Of a stretch of 14,194 bases of DNA, positions 6,271 to 14,062 are shown piece after piece (position 1 is the stretch's first letter; the number at the start of each line of letters is the position of its first letter). Below the pieces are notes generated by a model. The model searched no databases, was not told where the DNA came from, and saw only the letters and a list, made by a program, of their open reading frames with translations. This DNA comes from an uncultured Eubacteriales bacterium (GTDB lineage Bacteria; Bacillota; Clostridia; Peptostreptococcales; Anaerovoracaceae). Location of the stretch: NCBI GenBank assembly GCA_910583765.1, contig CAJTYS010000070.1, positions 1-14,194 on the forward strand. The letters run 5' to 3'. A program made the translations under genes and the position numbers.

Positions 6271-7665
6271 CTAAAATTCCGCTGTCTTCGGCGTTCTCGG
6301 GAACGGCAGCACGTCGCGGATGTTGCTCATGCCAGTTAGGTACATGATGATCCGTTCAAATCCCAAACCATAACCTGCATGTTTCACGCCGCCGTATTTA
6401 CGGAGATCCATGTACCACCAGTAATCCTTTTCATCCAGATTCAGCTCTGCCATACGGGATTTCAGCACATCGTAGCGTTCTTCCCTCTGACTGCCGCCGA
6501 TGATCTCGCCCACGCCTGGCACCAACAGGTCGCAGGCAGCCACAGTCTTTCCATCATCATTGAGCCTCATGTAAAAGGCCTTGATATCCTTTGGGTAATC
6601 TGTCACAAACACTGGCTTTTTATAGATCTCCTCTGTGAGATACCGCTCGTGCTCGGTCTGAAGGTCAATGCCCCATTCCACCGGATACTCGAATTTCTTT
6701 CCTGATTTTTTCAAAAGCTCCACAGCCTCCGTATAGGTGACTCTTCCAAACTCCGCGTTCACCAGAGCTGTCAGCCTGTCCAGCAGTCCTTTGTCCACGA
6801 ATTTGTTGAAAAATTCCATTTCCTCTGGCGCCTGCTCCAGGACATAGCGGATCACATACTTGATCATGGCTTCTGCCAGATCCATGTTGTTGGAAAGATC
6901 CGCAAAGGCCACTTCCGGCTCGATCATCCAAAATTCAGAAGCATGTCTGGCTGTGTTGGAATTTTCCGCACGGAAGGTCGGTCCAAAGGTATAAACGTTT
7001 CGGAAAGCCAGGGCAAAGGTCTCTGCTTCCAGCTGGCCGCTTACAGTAAGGCTAGTCTCTTTGCCGAAAAAATCCTGGCTGTAGTCAATGCTTCCATCTT
7101 CCGCCTTTGGCAGATCCTTCATGTCTAATGTCGTGATGCGGAACATTTCTCCCGCGCCTTCGCAGTCACTGCCTGTGACGATTGGCGTATGCACGTACAC
7201 GAAATCGTTTTCCTGGAAAAATTTGTGCAGGGCATAAGCCACCAGAGATCTTACACGGAAAACCGCGGAAAAAGTGTTGCTCCTGGGACGCAGATGTGCG
7301 ATCTCCCGCAGGAATTCCATGCTGTGACGTTTTTTCTGCAAAGGGTAATCCGCTTCTGAACTTGCTTCAACGCTGATTTCCTTGGCCTTGATCTCAAAGG
7401 GCTGCTTGGCATCCGGCGTGAGAACAAACTGGCCCCGTACCATCAGGGCCGCAGAGATCGGCGCTTTGGAGATTTCCTCAAAATTTTCTAGGAATTCCGC
7501 CTCATAAACCACCTGCACGGACTTGAAAAAGGTCCCGTCGTTTAGTTCAATAAAGCCGAATTTGTTGGAGCCCCTGTTGGTTCTGATCCAGCCGTGGACC
7601 GTGACTTCCTTTCCCGCATATTGCTCGGTTTCCCGAAATAATGATCTAATCTGTATGTCTTTCAT
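6271..7665 (-). CDS. asnS: Asparaginyl-tRNA synthetase (class II)
   Basis: AsnRS attaches asparagine to tRNA(Asn) in the cytoplasm using ATP. The 464-residue protein is full length for the family. It starts with an OB-fold anticodon-binding domain (VTVHGWIRTNRGSNKFGFIEL, residues about 21-41). The class II catalytic core has motif 2 with FRAENSNTARHASEF around Arg232, and motif 3 GYGLGFERIIMYLTGM with Arg438. The ARHASEF segment and the FPRTP end are typical of AsnRS rather than AspRS or LysRS. GAGGG lies about seven bases before the ATG. It follows the lysyl-tRNA synthetase gene by 79 bp with a terminator-like hairpin between, so it may be partly separated from that operon. I see no T-box leader in that short gap. 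Confidence 0.96.
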   Translation of the reverse strand: MKDIQIRSLFRETEQYAGKEVTVHGWIRTNRGSNKFGFIELNDGTFFKSVQVVYEAEFLENFEEISKAPISAALMVRGQFVLTPDAKQPFEIKAKEISVEASSEADYPLQKKRHSMEFLREIAHLRPRSNTFSAVFRVRSLVAYALHKFFQENDFVYVHTPIVTGSDCEGAGEMFRITTLDMKDLPKAEDGSIDYSQDFFGKETSLTVSGQLEAETFALAFRNVYTFGPTFRAENSNTARHASEFWMIEPEVAFADLSNNMDLAEAMIKYVIRYVLEQAPEEMEFFNKFVDKGLLDRLTALVNAEFGRVTYTEAVELLKKSGKKFEYPVEWGIDLQTEHERYLTEEIYKKPVFVTDYPKDIKAFYMRLNDDGKTVAACDLLVPGVGEIIGGSQREERYDVLKSRMAELNLDEKDYWWYMDLRKYGGVKHAGYGLGFERIIMYLTGMSNIRDVLPFPRTPKTAEF

Positions 7666-7693
7666 AGCATTTCCCTCACTTTTCCTAGATATT

Positions 7694-7725
7694 CAAAACA
7701 CCGGACGCGGCGTTCCTGCGTCCGG
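7694..7725 (-). terminator. Terminator-like hairpin between lysS and asnS
   Basis: CCGGACGC (7701-7708) and GCGTCCGG (7718-7725) form a perfect 8-bp GC-rich stem with a 9-nt loop. On the minus strand it is followed by TGTTTTG. It lies about 20 bp after the lysyl-tRNA synthetase stop and 29 bp before the asnS start. No good promoter is visible after it, so partial readthrough into asnS is likely. Confidence 0.65.
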
Positions 7726-7744
7726 CATTGGATATTTCGTTTTC

Positions 7745-9754
7745 TTAGCAGATCCTGGTTCCTTCCGGCACAATGTCATCCACGAACACAACCTGACAGC
7801 CGCAGGCGTTGTTGGTAGCGGCCAGCAACATGCCGTTGCTCTGCACGCCGGTGATTCTCACAGGTTCCAGATTAGCGATGACGATGATCTTCTTGCCGAT
7901 CAGATCTTCCGGCTCATAGTACTGTTTGAGACTGGAAACAATGACCCGCTCTTTGAGACCGTCAAAGACCGTGATCTTGTAGCAGCTGTGAGACTTGCGG
8001 ATCTCCTGACATTTCAGCACTTTGCAGACCCGCAGATCCATGGTCTCGAACTGATCGATGTTAATTTGGTCACGAACTGGCTGCACCTCGTCTGGCTCCC
8101 CGTATTCCACCTTTGGCTTTTTCTCTTCCGTGACTTCTTCCTCCACCACTGGATTCAGTTCTTCCTCTGTCTTTGGCGTGGAGAAATCCAATAAATTCAG
8201 ATAACGCTCCTTGTCAATGGCATAAAGGAACAGATAGAGCCTTGGCCCTTTTTCCTTGGCGATCAGCAACTTGTACACGTTCTTGAAAAACGCGCCCTGC
8301 AGCTTTTTCAAGCCATCTGCGTCTTCACCATAGATCTTCTTCGGAATCGCGTACAATTCTGAATTAAGGGTGTCCAGATCGTAAGTTTCCTCAGACAAAT
8401 ACTTGTGCAGCAGCTGGATTTCCTTTTTCTGCTGGTCATCCATGCTCTCGTACAAGTCCCAATCCCTGGTGGTCCGCAGCTTGTTGGCGTTTTCAGGCGC
8501 ACAGATCTCCAGCCACGCTTTGGCCAGACCCAGACGTTCTTTGAATTCCTCATATTTGTACGGCTGGTTGATCTTTTCAAACACGGTTTCCATCATTGGC
8601 ACGTTAAAGTCCACAATGGATCCCAGCTGCACCAGCAATGACATTGGCACGGTTTTGATGTCGCTGCCTTCGTGGAGACAGTTTTCCATGATCACCTTGA
8701 CAAAATCATTGGCCGTTCCATCCTTGTAAGCGTTGTACTGCTTGTCGAATTCAAAGTACTGGCGCAGGATGCCGTCGTCAAAACAGAAATCAAAGGCTTT
8801 TGTAGGCTCGCACTTGGAATACAGCCACAAAATGACTTCCGGCTGGTAGAACTGCAGCAGCGTGGACGGTGTCATGTTCAGGCCGGATGAACCTGACATC
8901 TTCCCTGTGGAGCCCTTGATGCCAATGAATTCGTAGCCCTGGAACTCTGGTGCGTCCCAATCATAGATTTTTTTGCAAATGACTTTGCTGGTGTCATAGC
9001 TGCCTCCGGGACTAGCGTGGTCTTTGCCGCCTGGTTCAAAGTCAACGCCTTCATACATCCATCTCATGGCCCAGTCGATCTTCCAGGCCAGCTTGCAGTT
9101 ATAATTATTGGCAAAATCAAAGGTTCCCGTGTGTCCGCATTCGCACTGGTATTCAGCGATCTTCGTCTCATCGTCATAGGAAAGGATCTTCGTAGTGTCT
9201 TTGCCGCACTCAGGGCAGTAGATGCTGGCAGGATAATAAGCTTCCCGCTCGCCTTCCTCAGCGTCCTGGGTTCTAAAGCTGTCCAGGATATCGAAAATTT
9301 CCTTTCTCTTTTCCATGGCAGTCAGAATATGCTTCGTATATTTGCCGGAACGGTACATTTCAGCCTGATATTTGAAATCCATCTCAATATGAAAATCCTT
9401 GATGGATTCCAGGAATTCCTCTTCAAAATAGGACGCGTATGTTCCTTCGCCCTCGTTAAACGGGTTAGGCACGTCCACATAAGGAAAGCCAATGTATTTT
9501 TCCATGTCGCTGTTCACTTTGGAAACATTGACAGGGATCTTCCGCAGCCTGTCAAGCTCGTCCCAGGAAAACAGCAATCTGGCCTTTTTCCCTTTCCGCT
9601 CAATGGCCTTGCACACAAAGTAGGCTGTGGCAATGTCCCTAAAGTTTCCAATATGAATCGAACCGGATGGACTGATGCCCGCGGCGCAGACATATTCCTC
9701 TTTATCCGGCTTTTTTTTGATGATCCTTTCTGCGATCTCATCTGACCAATGCAT
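7745..9754 (-). CDS. lysS: Class I lysyl-tRNA synthetase with C-terminal Trbp111/EMAPII-like domain
   Basis: This enzyme charges tRNA(Lys) with lysine. It is the archaeal-type class I form (LysRS1), unrelated in fold to the class II LysS of most bacteria. The HIGH motif is HIGN at residues 34-37 after SPSGS. The KMSKS equivalent is KMSGSS at about 285-290 within the class I LysRS signature GIKGSTGKMSGSSG. DHASPGGSYDTSK is also characteristic. A zinc-binding-like set C180, C183, C204, C206 is present. After a helical anticodon-binding region comes an acidic and Lys-rich linker (TEEELNPVVEEEVTEEKK). Residues about 565-669 then resemble the OB-fold tRNA-binding domain of MetRS C-termini and Trbp111 (FETMDLRVCKVLKC, NLEPVRITGVQSNGMLLAA). 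Class I LysRS is usually about 500-530 residues; this one is 669. AGGAGG lies six bases before the ATG, and greA is 27 bp upstream. Confidence 0.93.
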   Translation of the reverse strand: MHWSDEIAERIIKKKPDKEEYVCAAGISPSGSIHIGNFRDIATAYFVCKAIERKGKKARLLFSWDELDRLRKIPVNVSKVNSDMEKYIGFPYVDVPNPFNEGEGTYASYFEEEFLESIKDFHIEMDFKYQAEMYRSGKYTKHILTAMEKRKEIFDILDSFRTQDAEEGEREAYYPASIYCPECGKDTTKILSYDDETKIAEYQCECGHTGTFDFANNYNCKLAWKIDWAMRWMYEGVDFEPGGKDHASPGGSYDTSKVICKKIYDWDAPEFQGYEFIGIKGSTGKMSGSSGLNMTPSTLLQFYQPEVILWLYSKCEPTKAFDFCFDDGILRQYFEFDKQYNAYKDGTANDFVKVIMENCLHEGSDIKTVPMSLLVQLGSIVDFNVPMMETVFEKINQPYKYEEFKERLGLAKAWLEICAPENANKLRTTRDWDLYESMDDQQKKEIQLLHKYLSEETYDLDTLNSELYAIPKKIYGEDADGLKKLQGAFFKNVYKLLIAKEKGPRLYLFLYAIDKERYLNLLDFSTPKTEEELNPVVEEEVTEEKKPKVEYGEPDEVQPVRDQINIDQFETMDLRVCKVLKCQEIRKSHSCYKITVFDGLKERVIVSSLKQYYEPEDLIGKKIIVIANLEPVRITGVQSNGMLLAATNNACGCQVVFVDDIVPEGTRIC

Positions 9755-9781
9755 GATGTTCCTCCTTCAATTGCCGTTGAT

Positions 9782-10258
9782 TTATTTTTTCATGATTTCC
9801 AATATTTTATAAGTGATGTTTCCATCCGGCACTTCTACCATGACTTCATCCCCTGCTTTGTTGCCTAAAAGCGCCTTGCCGACTAAGGATTCGTTGGAAA
9901 TTTTCCCCTCAAATGGATCTGCCTCCGTAGAACCTACGATGGTAAATTCCTCTTCCTCTTTGGTGCCCATGTCCTGAACCTTTACAGTCAGTCCCACAGT
10001 CACCTGATCTCCCGCAAGCTCCTCTTCATCAATGATCTTTGCCTTTCGGATCATGTTCTCCAGCTTGTGGATCCGCTCTTCCAGCTCAGCCTGTTCGTTT
10101 TTCGCGGCATCGTAATCAGCGTTTTCCGATATGTCGCCCTGGGCAATGGCCTCTTTTAATTTTTCAGCCACTTCCGCTCTCCTGACAGCCACCAGTTCTT
10201 CGTGCTCTGCCACGATTTTATCATACCCTTCTTTGGTTAACAGTATTTCCTCTGCCAT
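9782..10258 (-). CDS. greA: Transcription elongation factor GreA
   Basis: GreA binds the RNA polymerase secondary channel and stimulates cleavage of backtracked transcripts. From the ATG at 10258 it is 158 residues, the typical length. The N-terminal half is an antiparallel coiled coil whose tip carries the catalytic acids D42 and E45 in GDISENADYDAAKNEQ. The C-terminal half is the FKBP-like domain (ADPFEGKISNESLVGKALLGN, GDEVMVEVPDG). The frame extends to an ATG at 10282, but that codon is only a few bases from the predicted transcription start and has no ribosome site. AAGGAG nine bases before 10258 decides the start. It is the first gene of a greA-lysS operon. Confidence 0.97.
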   Translation of the reverse strand: MAEEILLTKEGYDKIVAEHEELVAVRRAEVAEKLKEAIAQGDISENADYDAAKNEQAELEERIHKLENMIRKAKIIDEEELAGDQVTVGLTVKVQDMGTKEEEEFTIVGSTEADPFEGKISNESLVGKALLGNKAGDEVMVEVPDGNITYKILEIMKK

Positions 10259-10295
10259 TTGCTTAATCTCCTTTCGACCCATGTCATATCGTTAC

Positions 10296-10324
10296 ATTAT
10301 AATCCGCATGGCTTGAATTGTCAA
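10296..10324 (-). promoter_or_regulatory. Consensus sigma-A promoter of greA-lysS
   Basis: On the minus strand, TTGACA (plus 10319-10324) and TATAAT (10296-10301) are separated by exactly 17 bp, a perfect match to the housekeeping consensus. The transcript should start near 10289, about 30 nt before the greA ATG. This leaves no room for a riboswitch or T-box leader. Confidence 0.9.
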
Positions 10325-10380
10325 TGATTTCACGCCATTTTGCGTTTTTGTTTCACGCCCACTTATTCCTTTGTTCCCTA

Positions 10381-10400
10381 GTAAAATTTATGTAAAATTT
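10381..10400 (+). promoter_or_regulatory. Direct repeat, candidate response-regulator operator
   Basis: GTAAAATTT occurs at 10381-10389 and again at 10392-10400, an 11-bp period. OmpR-family regulators usually bind two direct half-sites about one helical turn apart. The site is 35 bp upstream of the -35 of the response regulator gene and 56 bp beyond the greA -35. Autoregulation is plausible but inferred. An AT-rich activating element is the alternative. Confidence 0.4.
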
Positions 10401-10435
10401 GTCGCCTCTCCAGCAGCGTTCTGATGAATATTTTC

Positions 10436-10464
10436 TTGTATCCCTGTTTGGTTTCGAGTAAAAT
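10436..10464 (+). promoter_or_regulatory. Promoter of the response regulator gene
   Basis: TTGTAT (10436-10441), a 17-bp spacer and TAAAAT (10459-10464) lie 25 bp upstream of the ATG at 10490. The -35 matches only at TTG, so activation by a bound regulator would be expected. It is divergent from the greA promoter. Confidence 0.55.
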
Positions 10465-10489
10465 AGAAAGGGTAGACAGGAGGTTCAAC

Positions 10490-11203
10490 ATGGCACAAGA
10501 CAAAATCATGATCGTTGACAATGAAATGGAAATCATCCAGCTTATGAAACTTTATCTTTCCAGGGAGGGCTACGATGTTGTTTGGACCACGGACAGCACA
10601 GAGGCCGCTGCGCTGGCTCAAGGGGAAAATCCGGATCTTATCCTTTTGGATGTGGTGATGCCAGGGATGTCAGGCATCGAACTTTGTGGAAAGATTCGGG
10701 AACAGAGCGATGTTCCGATCCTTTTTGTCAGCTGTAAAGGGCAGGATATGGACAAAGTTTTAGGACTTTCCATTGGCGGCGATGATTACATCACAAAACC
10801 GTTCAGCCCCGCGGAGCTGGTGGCTCGGGTCAAAGCTCACCTGCGCAGGAGGAACCTTCGCAGTTCTTCTGATCGGGAAATGACAGGCGCAGAACGAAAC
10901 GTCCTGTCAGTGGGCGGCTTGGAAATCGATTTGTCCGCTCATACGGTGGTCTCAGAGGGTAGCCCAGTCCACCTGACCGCAAAGGAATTCGAGCTTTTGG
11001 TCCTGCTCGCCAAATATCCCAATCGGGTCTTTACAGGCCGGCAGATTTTCGATAATCTCTGGGATACTTATGGCATTGAGGAGGATATCCGCACTGTCAT
11101 GGTGCATATCAGCAATCTGCGAAAGAAAATCGAACCTCACCCGGAAAAACCCCAGTACATACGCACGGTCCGAGGCGTGGGATACAAACTAGTGGCCCAT
11201 TGA
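10490..11203 (+). CDS. Orphan OmpR/PhoB-family response regulator
   Basis: This is a DNA-binding response regulator of 237 residues. The receiver domain (about 4-118) has phosphoacceptor D54 (LLDVVMPGMSG), Ser81 in the switch position and Lys103 (DDYITKPFSP). The N-terminal acidic pair reads D10-N11-E12 rather than D-D. The C-terminal winged helix (about 135-237) has LTAKEFELLVLLAKYPNRVF, the recognition region RTVMVHISNLRKKIE and the end RTVRGVGYKL. The frame is open upstream to 10424, but CAGGAGGT (10478-10484) and the promoter fix the start at 10490. No sensor kinase is next to it: the gene is followed by a terminator and then by a gene on the other strand. The partner kinase and regulon are unknown. 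Calling it PhoP because pst is nearby would be unsupported. Confidence 0.93.
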   Translation: MAQDKIMIVDNEMEIIQLMKLYLSREGYDVVWTTDSTEAAALAQGENPDLILLDVVMPGMSGIELCGKIREQSDVPILFVSCKGQDMDKVLGLSIGGDDYITKPFSPAELVARVKAHLRRRNLRSSSDREMTGAERNVLSVGGLEIDLSAHTVVSEGSPVHLTAKEFELLVLLAKYPNRVFTGRQIFDNLWDTYGIEEDIRTVMVHISNLRKKIEPHPEKPQYIRTVRGVGYKLVAH

Positions 11204-11320
11204 TCCGCCGTATTTCGCGTCTTTTGGAACAAAGCCTGCTTCGCTGATTCTTTTGCAGCAGTGGACTTTGTTGATACTCTGGAAATATCGGGAACCATAT
11301 TTCCTGCATAAATAAAATGT

Positions 11321-11366
11321 TTACCGCCAAACAAAAGGAATTCTCTCATTTGGCGGTAATTTTTTA
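11321..11366 (+). terminator. Terminator of the response regulator gene, possibly bidirectional
   Basis: TTACCGCCAAA (11321-11331) and TTTGGCGGTAA (11349-11359) form a perfect 11-bp stem with a 17-nt loop, followed on the plus strand by TTTTTT. It lies about 118 bp after the regulator stop. On the minus strand it is followed by ACATTTTATTT and could also end transcription of the convergent transaminase gene. The intervening 11204-11320 and 11367-11467 hold no gene that I can support. Confidence 0.8.
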
Positions 11367-11467
11367 AAAAATGTCAACTGTCGATTTTTCGGAGATCAGC
11401 GCAAGCTTCTCGGAAACCCGCATATGGGCCCTGGATTTCTGCGTCAAAATCTCCTTTGGAGCAAATC

Positions 11468-12601
11468 TTAGTATTTTACAGGAACCTGTACGCCCATTGA
11501 TTTGAGTCCTTCTTCCAAGCAAACGAAGAAGTCATCCACGTCTTTTGGTACAATCGTGCCTAATGCGCACAGTCTGAATGTTGGAAGGTCGGAAACCTTT
11601 CCTGGATAAATGGTGAAGCCTCTCTCATATACATAGTCATGAATCGCTTCAAAGCTGAATTTCTCATCGTTTGGATACAGTACGGAAACAACCAGCTTGG
11701 ACTGCAGTTCTCTTGGAATGATGGTCTGGAAGCCCAATCTGTCAAGACCTTTGTAAATCGCTTCCCACAGAGACTGATGACGTTCCCATTTCGCCTGTTC
11801 GCCAACTTCCCAGTATTCCTTGATAGCCTGACGAGTCGCATAGATCGTCTGTACTGGAGGCGTGAAGTGCATTTCGCCCTTGTTCTTGATAAAGTCATAC
11901 TGCATGAACAGGTTGGTGTAGTAGGATCTAGTCGGATAATCCTTGGATGCTTCGATCATCTTTGTGTTACCGATGACATAGGACAGGCCTGTCATGGACA
12001 TGAGTCCTTTCTGAGCGGAAGCCATTACAAAGTCCAGATTGTCTTTATCCATGTCAATTGGGATCATAGCATAAGTGGAAGTGGTGTCAACTACCATAGT
12101 TTTTCCGTATTTGTGAGCAACTGCGCCGATTTCTCTGATTGGGTTCAGGATGCCTGTGCCTGTTTCATGGTGGCAGCAGTATACGACTGCGATGTCAGGA
12201 TCAGCTTTGATAGCTTCTTCTGCTTTTGCTACGTCGATCGGTTCTGTGATCGGCAGCTTCAGATCCACATAGTCCATGTGATAATACTGAGCGACTTCTG
12301 TCGCGCGTCCGGAGTACGCACCATTGTTGAGAACCAGAATCTTTTTGCCTTCTGGAACTAAGGAGTTCACGCAAGCATCGATATTGATGGTGCCGGAACC
12401 AGTGAACAACACAGCAGTGTACTTGTTCAGATCGCCATGAACGATTTTAACCAGATCTTCGCCCATTTCCTTCATGATCTGTCCGAATTCTTTTTCCCTT
12501 GGGCAGATATCAGGAACTACCTGTGCGTATTTGACAGTATCGGTTGTGGTGGCTGGACCAGGGTTCAGCAGTACGTTTCTTTTTACTTTTGGATATTCCA
12601 T
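11468..12601 (-). CDS. phnW: 2-aminoethylphosphonate--pyruvate transaminase (PhnW type)
   Basis: This is a PLP-dependent class V aminotransferase that most likely interconverts 2-aminoethylphosphonate plus pyruvate with phosphonoacetaldehyde plus alanine. The 377-residue length fits PhnW. The N-terminus LLNPGPATTTDTVKYAQ is the PhnW-like substrate loop. D172 (VVDTTSTYAM) should contact the PLP ring nitrogen, and K198 (SAQKGLMSM) should bind PLP. R343 (PTFRLCALG) corresponds to the carboxylate-binding arginine. The spacing D172-K198 (26 residues) equals that in Salmonella PhnW as I remember it (D168-K194). AAGGAGG before the ATG supports the start. It lies 58 bp after an organophosphate-type transporter gene on the same strand. 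No phosphonatase (PhnX), PEP mutase or decarboxylase is visible here, so whether it serves breakdown or synthesis is open. Another class V substrate cannot be excluded. Confidence 0.82.
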   Translation of the reverse strand: MEYPKVKRNVLLNPGPATTTDTVKYAQVVPDICPREKEFGQIMKEMGEDLVKIVHGDLNKYTAVLFTGSGTINIDACVNSLVPEGKKILVLNNGAYSGRATEVAQYYHMDYVDLKLPITEPIDVAKAEEAIKADPDIAVVYCCHHETGTGILNPIREIGAVAHKYGKTMVVDTTSTYAMIPIDMDKDNLDFVMASAQKGLMSMTGLSYVIGNTKMIEASKDYPTRSYYTNLFMQYDFIKNKGEMHFTPPVQTIYATRQAIKEYWEVGEQAKWERHQSLWEAIYKGLDRLGFQTIIPRELQSKLVVSVLYPNDEKFSFEAIHDYVYERGFTIYPGKVSDLPTFRLCALGTIVPKDVDDFFVCLEEGLKSMGVQVPVKY

Positions 12602-12659
12602 TTTGTTCCTCCTTATTATATCAGTGATAACTCATTTATAGTTCATTCATTTGCATGAA

Positions 12660-13997
12660 TCATGCAGCAGTTTCATTGTCTTTATTCTTTTTGTTGAGTC
12701 CCCATCCCGCGATGATGGAAATGATGATCATAACGATGCACACGCCAGCCACGCAGGTGAATACCAGCTTCCAGTTGCCGCTGTTTGTGAGGACACTGCC
12801 AAAGAAGATGGCCTGCACAGACGCACCAAGGTAAGCGAAGCAGTCCAGCACTCCAGCTGCGGTTCCCGCAAAGGCTCTGCCGCCAACGTCAGTGGCATAT
12901 GCCCAAACAAGGCCGTTGATGGCGTAGATGAAGAAACCAGCGATAAAGAGCAGCGCTCCGGCAAGAGGCCCTGGGCTCACGCCCATGAAGAAGAATACAG
13001 TAACCCCTGAAATGCCCGCGCACATGATTACCATAGGCAGCCTGTTGTCTGCGAAGAATTTATCAGAAATCCATGGGATCACCAGTGTGCCGATGGCCAT
13101 GCCCAGTGGCAGCAGCACAGTTCCTAAGATACCATCTTTGATATCCACGCCAAATTCCTGCACATAATAGGTCGGTACCCATGTGAGGAGTCCGTACCTG
13201 GCAATGCTGGAACCAGCGATGATCAGCAGCCACATGTCGAATCTCCATTGTTTCAGCAGATACAAATATGGGAACAGCTTTCCGTTTTCAGCAATGAGCT
13301 TTTTCAGTTCTTCGTCTTTTTCGTTTTTTTGCGCGTCCGCGTCAACGAATTCTTTCAGGCCGATTTTCTTTGGACTATCTTTGGCAAAGAATATGTAGAG
13401 AATGCCAGCGATCACCATGATAATGGCAGGGATGATGAAACCCGCCTTCCAGCCGCTGCCCGGTAAAATCACAAAGGACAGGGAAACTGCCAGAGCCGCG
13501 CAGACTTGGCCGAATCCAGAGAAGGCATTGGCGAATCCAGTAGCGAATCCTCTCCTGTTTCCAGGCCACCAGTTTGCCAAAAGCGCGATGCCAGGGGACC
13601 AGAGCATGGACTGGAAGTAGCCGTTGAATCCCCACAGGATGGCGATGATCACAATGCTGGATTGGAAGCCGATGAGCACATTGGCTGCCGCAGATAAGAA
13701 CATACCGGCAATGATGAATCTGTTGACTCCGAAGATCTCTCCCAGCCTGCCGTTGAACAAGTGGCCGATGCCATAAGTCCAAAACAGAACAGAGGATAAG
13801 ATCCCCAGATCCAGTTCGGTCCAGCCTTCTTCTGCCATCATGGTCGGCATGGCATAGTTGATGTTCTGCCGTCCGCAATATAGCATGCAGTACAGCACGG
13901 AAAAGGCCAAGAGCACGATCCATGCGTTTTTGTTGAATAATTTAAATTGTTCAGGAGTATAGCCAAGCATATCCGTGTTTTTCTTTTTGTCACTCAT
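12660..13997 (-). CDS. MFS transporter of the organophosphate:phosphate antiporter family
   Basis: This is a cytoplasmic-membrane transporter of 445 residues with about twelve membrane segments, GlpT/UhpT/PgtP-like. The first segment ends in YCGRQNINYAMP (residues 40-51), matching the family motif with the substrate-phosphate arginine (R43, like GlpT R45). The second half carries SSIARYGLLTWVPTYY with R267, like GlpT R269. A charged loop (DADAQKNEKDEELKKL) separates the two halves. AGGAG lies eight bases before the ATG. It is the first gene of a pair with the PhnW-type transaminase, so a phosphonate such as 2-aminoethylphosphonate, or its keto/aldehyde derivative, is a plausible substrate. 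That is inference: glycerol-3-phosphate, phosphoglycerates and hexose phosphates are the known substrates of the family. Confidence 0.85.
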   Translation of the reverse strand: MSDKKKNTDMLGYTPEQFKLFNKNAWIVLLAFSVLYCMLYCGRQNINYAMPTMMAEEGWTELDLGILSSVLFWTYGIGHLFNGRLGEIFGVNRFIIAGMFLSAAANVLIGFQSSIVIIAILWGFNGYFQSMLWSPGIALLANWWPGNRRGFATGFANAFSGFGQVCAALAVSLSFVILPGSGWKAGFIIPAIIMVIAGILYIFFAKDSPKKIGLKEFVDADAQKNEKDEELKKLIAENGKLFPYLYLLKQWRFDMWLLIIAGSSIARYGLLTWVPTYYVQEFGVDIKDGILGTVLLPLGMAIGTLVIPWISDKFFADNRLPMVIMCAGISGVTVFFFMGVSPGPLAGALLFIAGFFIYAINGLVWAYATDVGGRAFAGTAAGVLDCFAYLGASVQAIFFGSVLTNSGNWKLVFTCVAGVCIVMIIISIIAGWGLNKKNKDNETAA

Positions 13998-14014
13998 TAT
14001 GTCTCTCCTAACTT

Positions 14015-14051
14015 TTTCTTTGAAAATTAGCTATCAATAATCTTTCTTTGA
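14015..14051 (-). promoter_or_regulatory. Direct repeat in the transporter leader
   Basis: TTTCTTTGA occurs at 14015-14023 and 14043-14051, 28 bp apart. The match extends to TTTCTTTGARAAT with one difference. It fills most of the 66-bp gap between the upstream terminator and the transporter ATG, where its promoter must lie, although no clear -35/-10 pair is visible. It may be an operator or AT-rich chance similarity. Confidence 0.3.
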
Positions 14052-14062
14052 GAATGATTGCG

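Noticed and set aside
7666..7744. T-box leader for asnS
   Set aside because: The gap is only 79 bp and is mostly a simple terminator; no T-box consensus or long specifier stem is present.
7523..8194. 223-codon plus-strand open frame spanning the asnS-lysS junction
   Set aside because: It crosses two real genes and a terminator on the opposite strand and has no start signal.
9017..9745. 242-codon plus-strand open frame
   Set aside because: It is antisense to the well-supported lysyl-tRNA synthetase gene, has no ribosome site and matches no family that I recognise.
7745..9754. Methionyl-tRNA synthetase, suggested by the C-terminal tRNA-binding domain
   Set aside because: The catalytic domain carries class I LysRS signatures (SPSGSIHIGN, GSTGKMSGSSG, HASPGGSY), not MetRS ones.
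10259..10282. Upstream ATG start for greA
   Set aside because: It lies about 7 nt from the predicted transcription start with no ribosome site; the ATG at 10258 has AAGGAG and gives the standard 158 residues.
10490..11203. Naming the response regulator PhoP
   Set aside because: It is about 6 kb from pst, has no PhoR partner, and its sequence shows only general OmpR-family features.
11639..12361. 240-codon plus-strand open frame
   Set aside because: It lies wholly antisense to the transaminase gene, whose catalytic residues are intact; the frame is a coding shadow.
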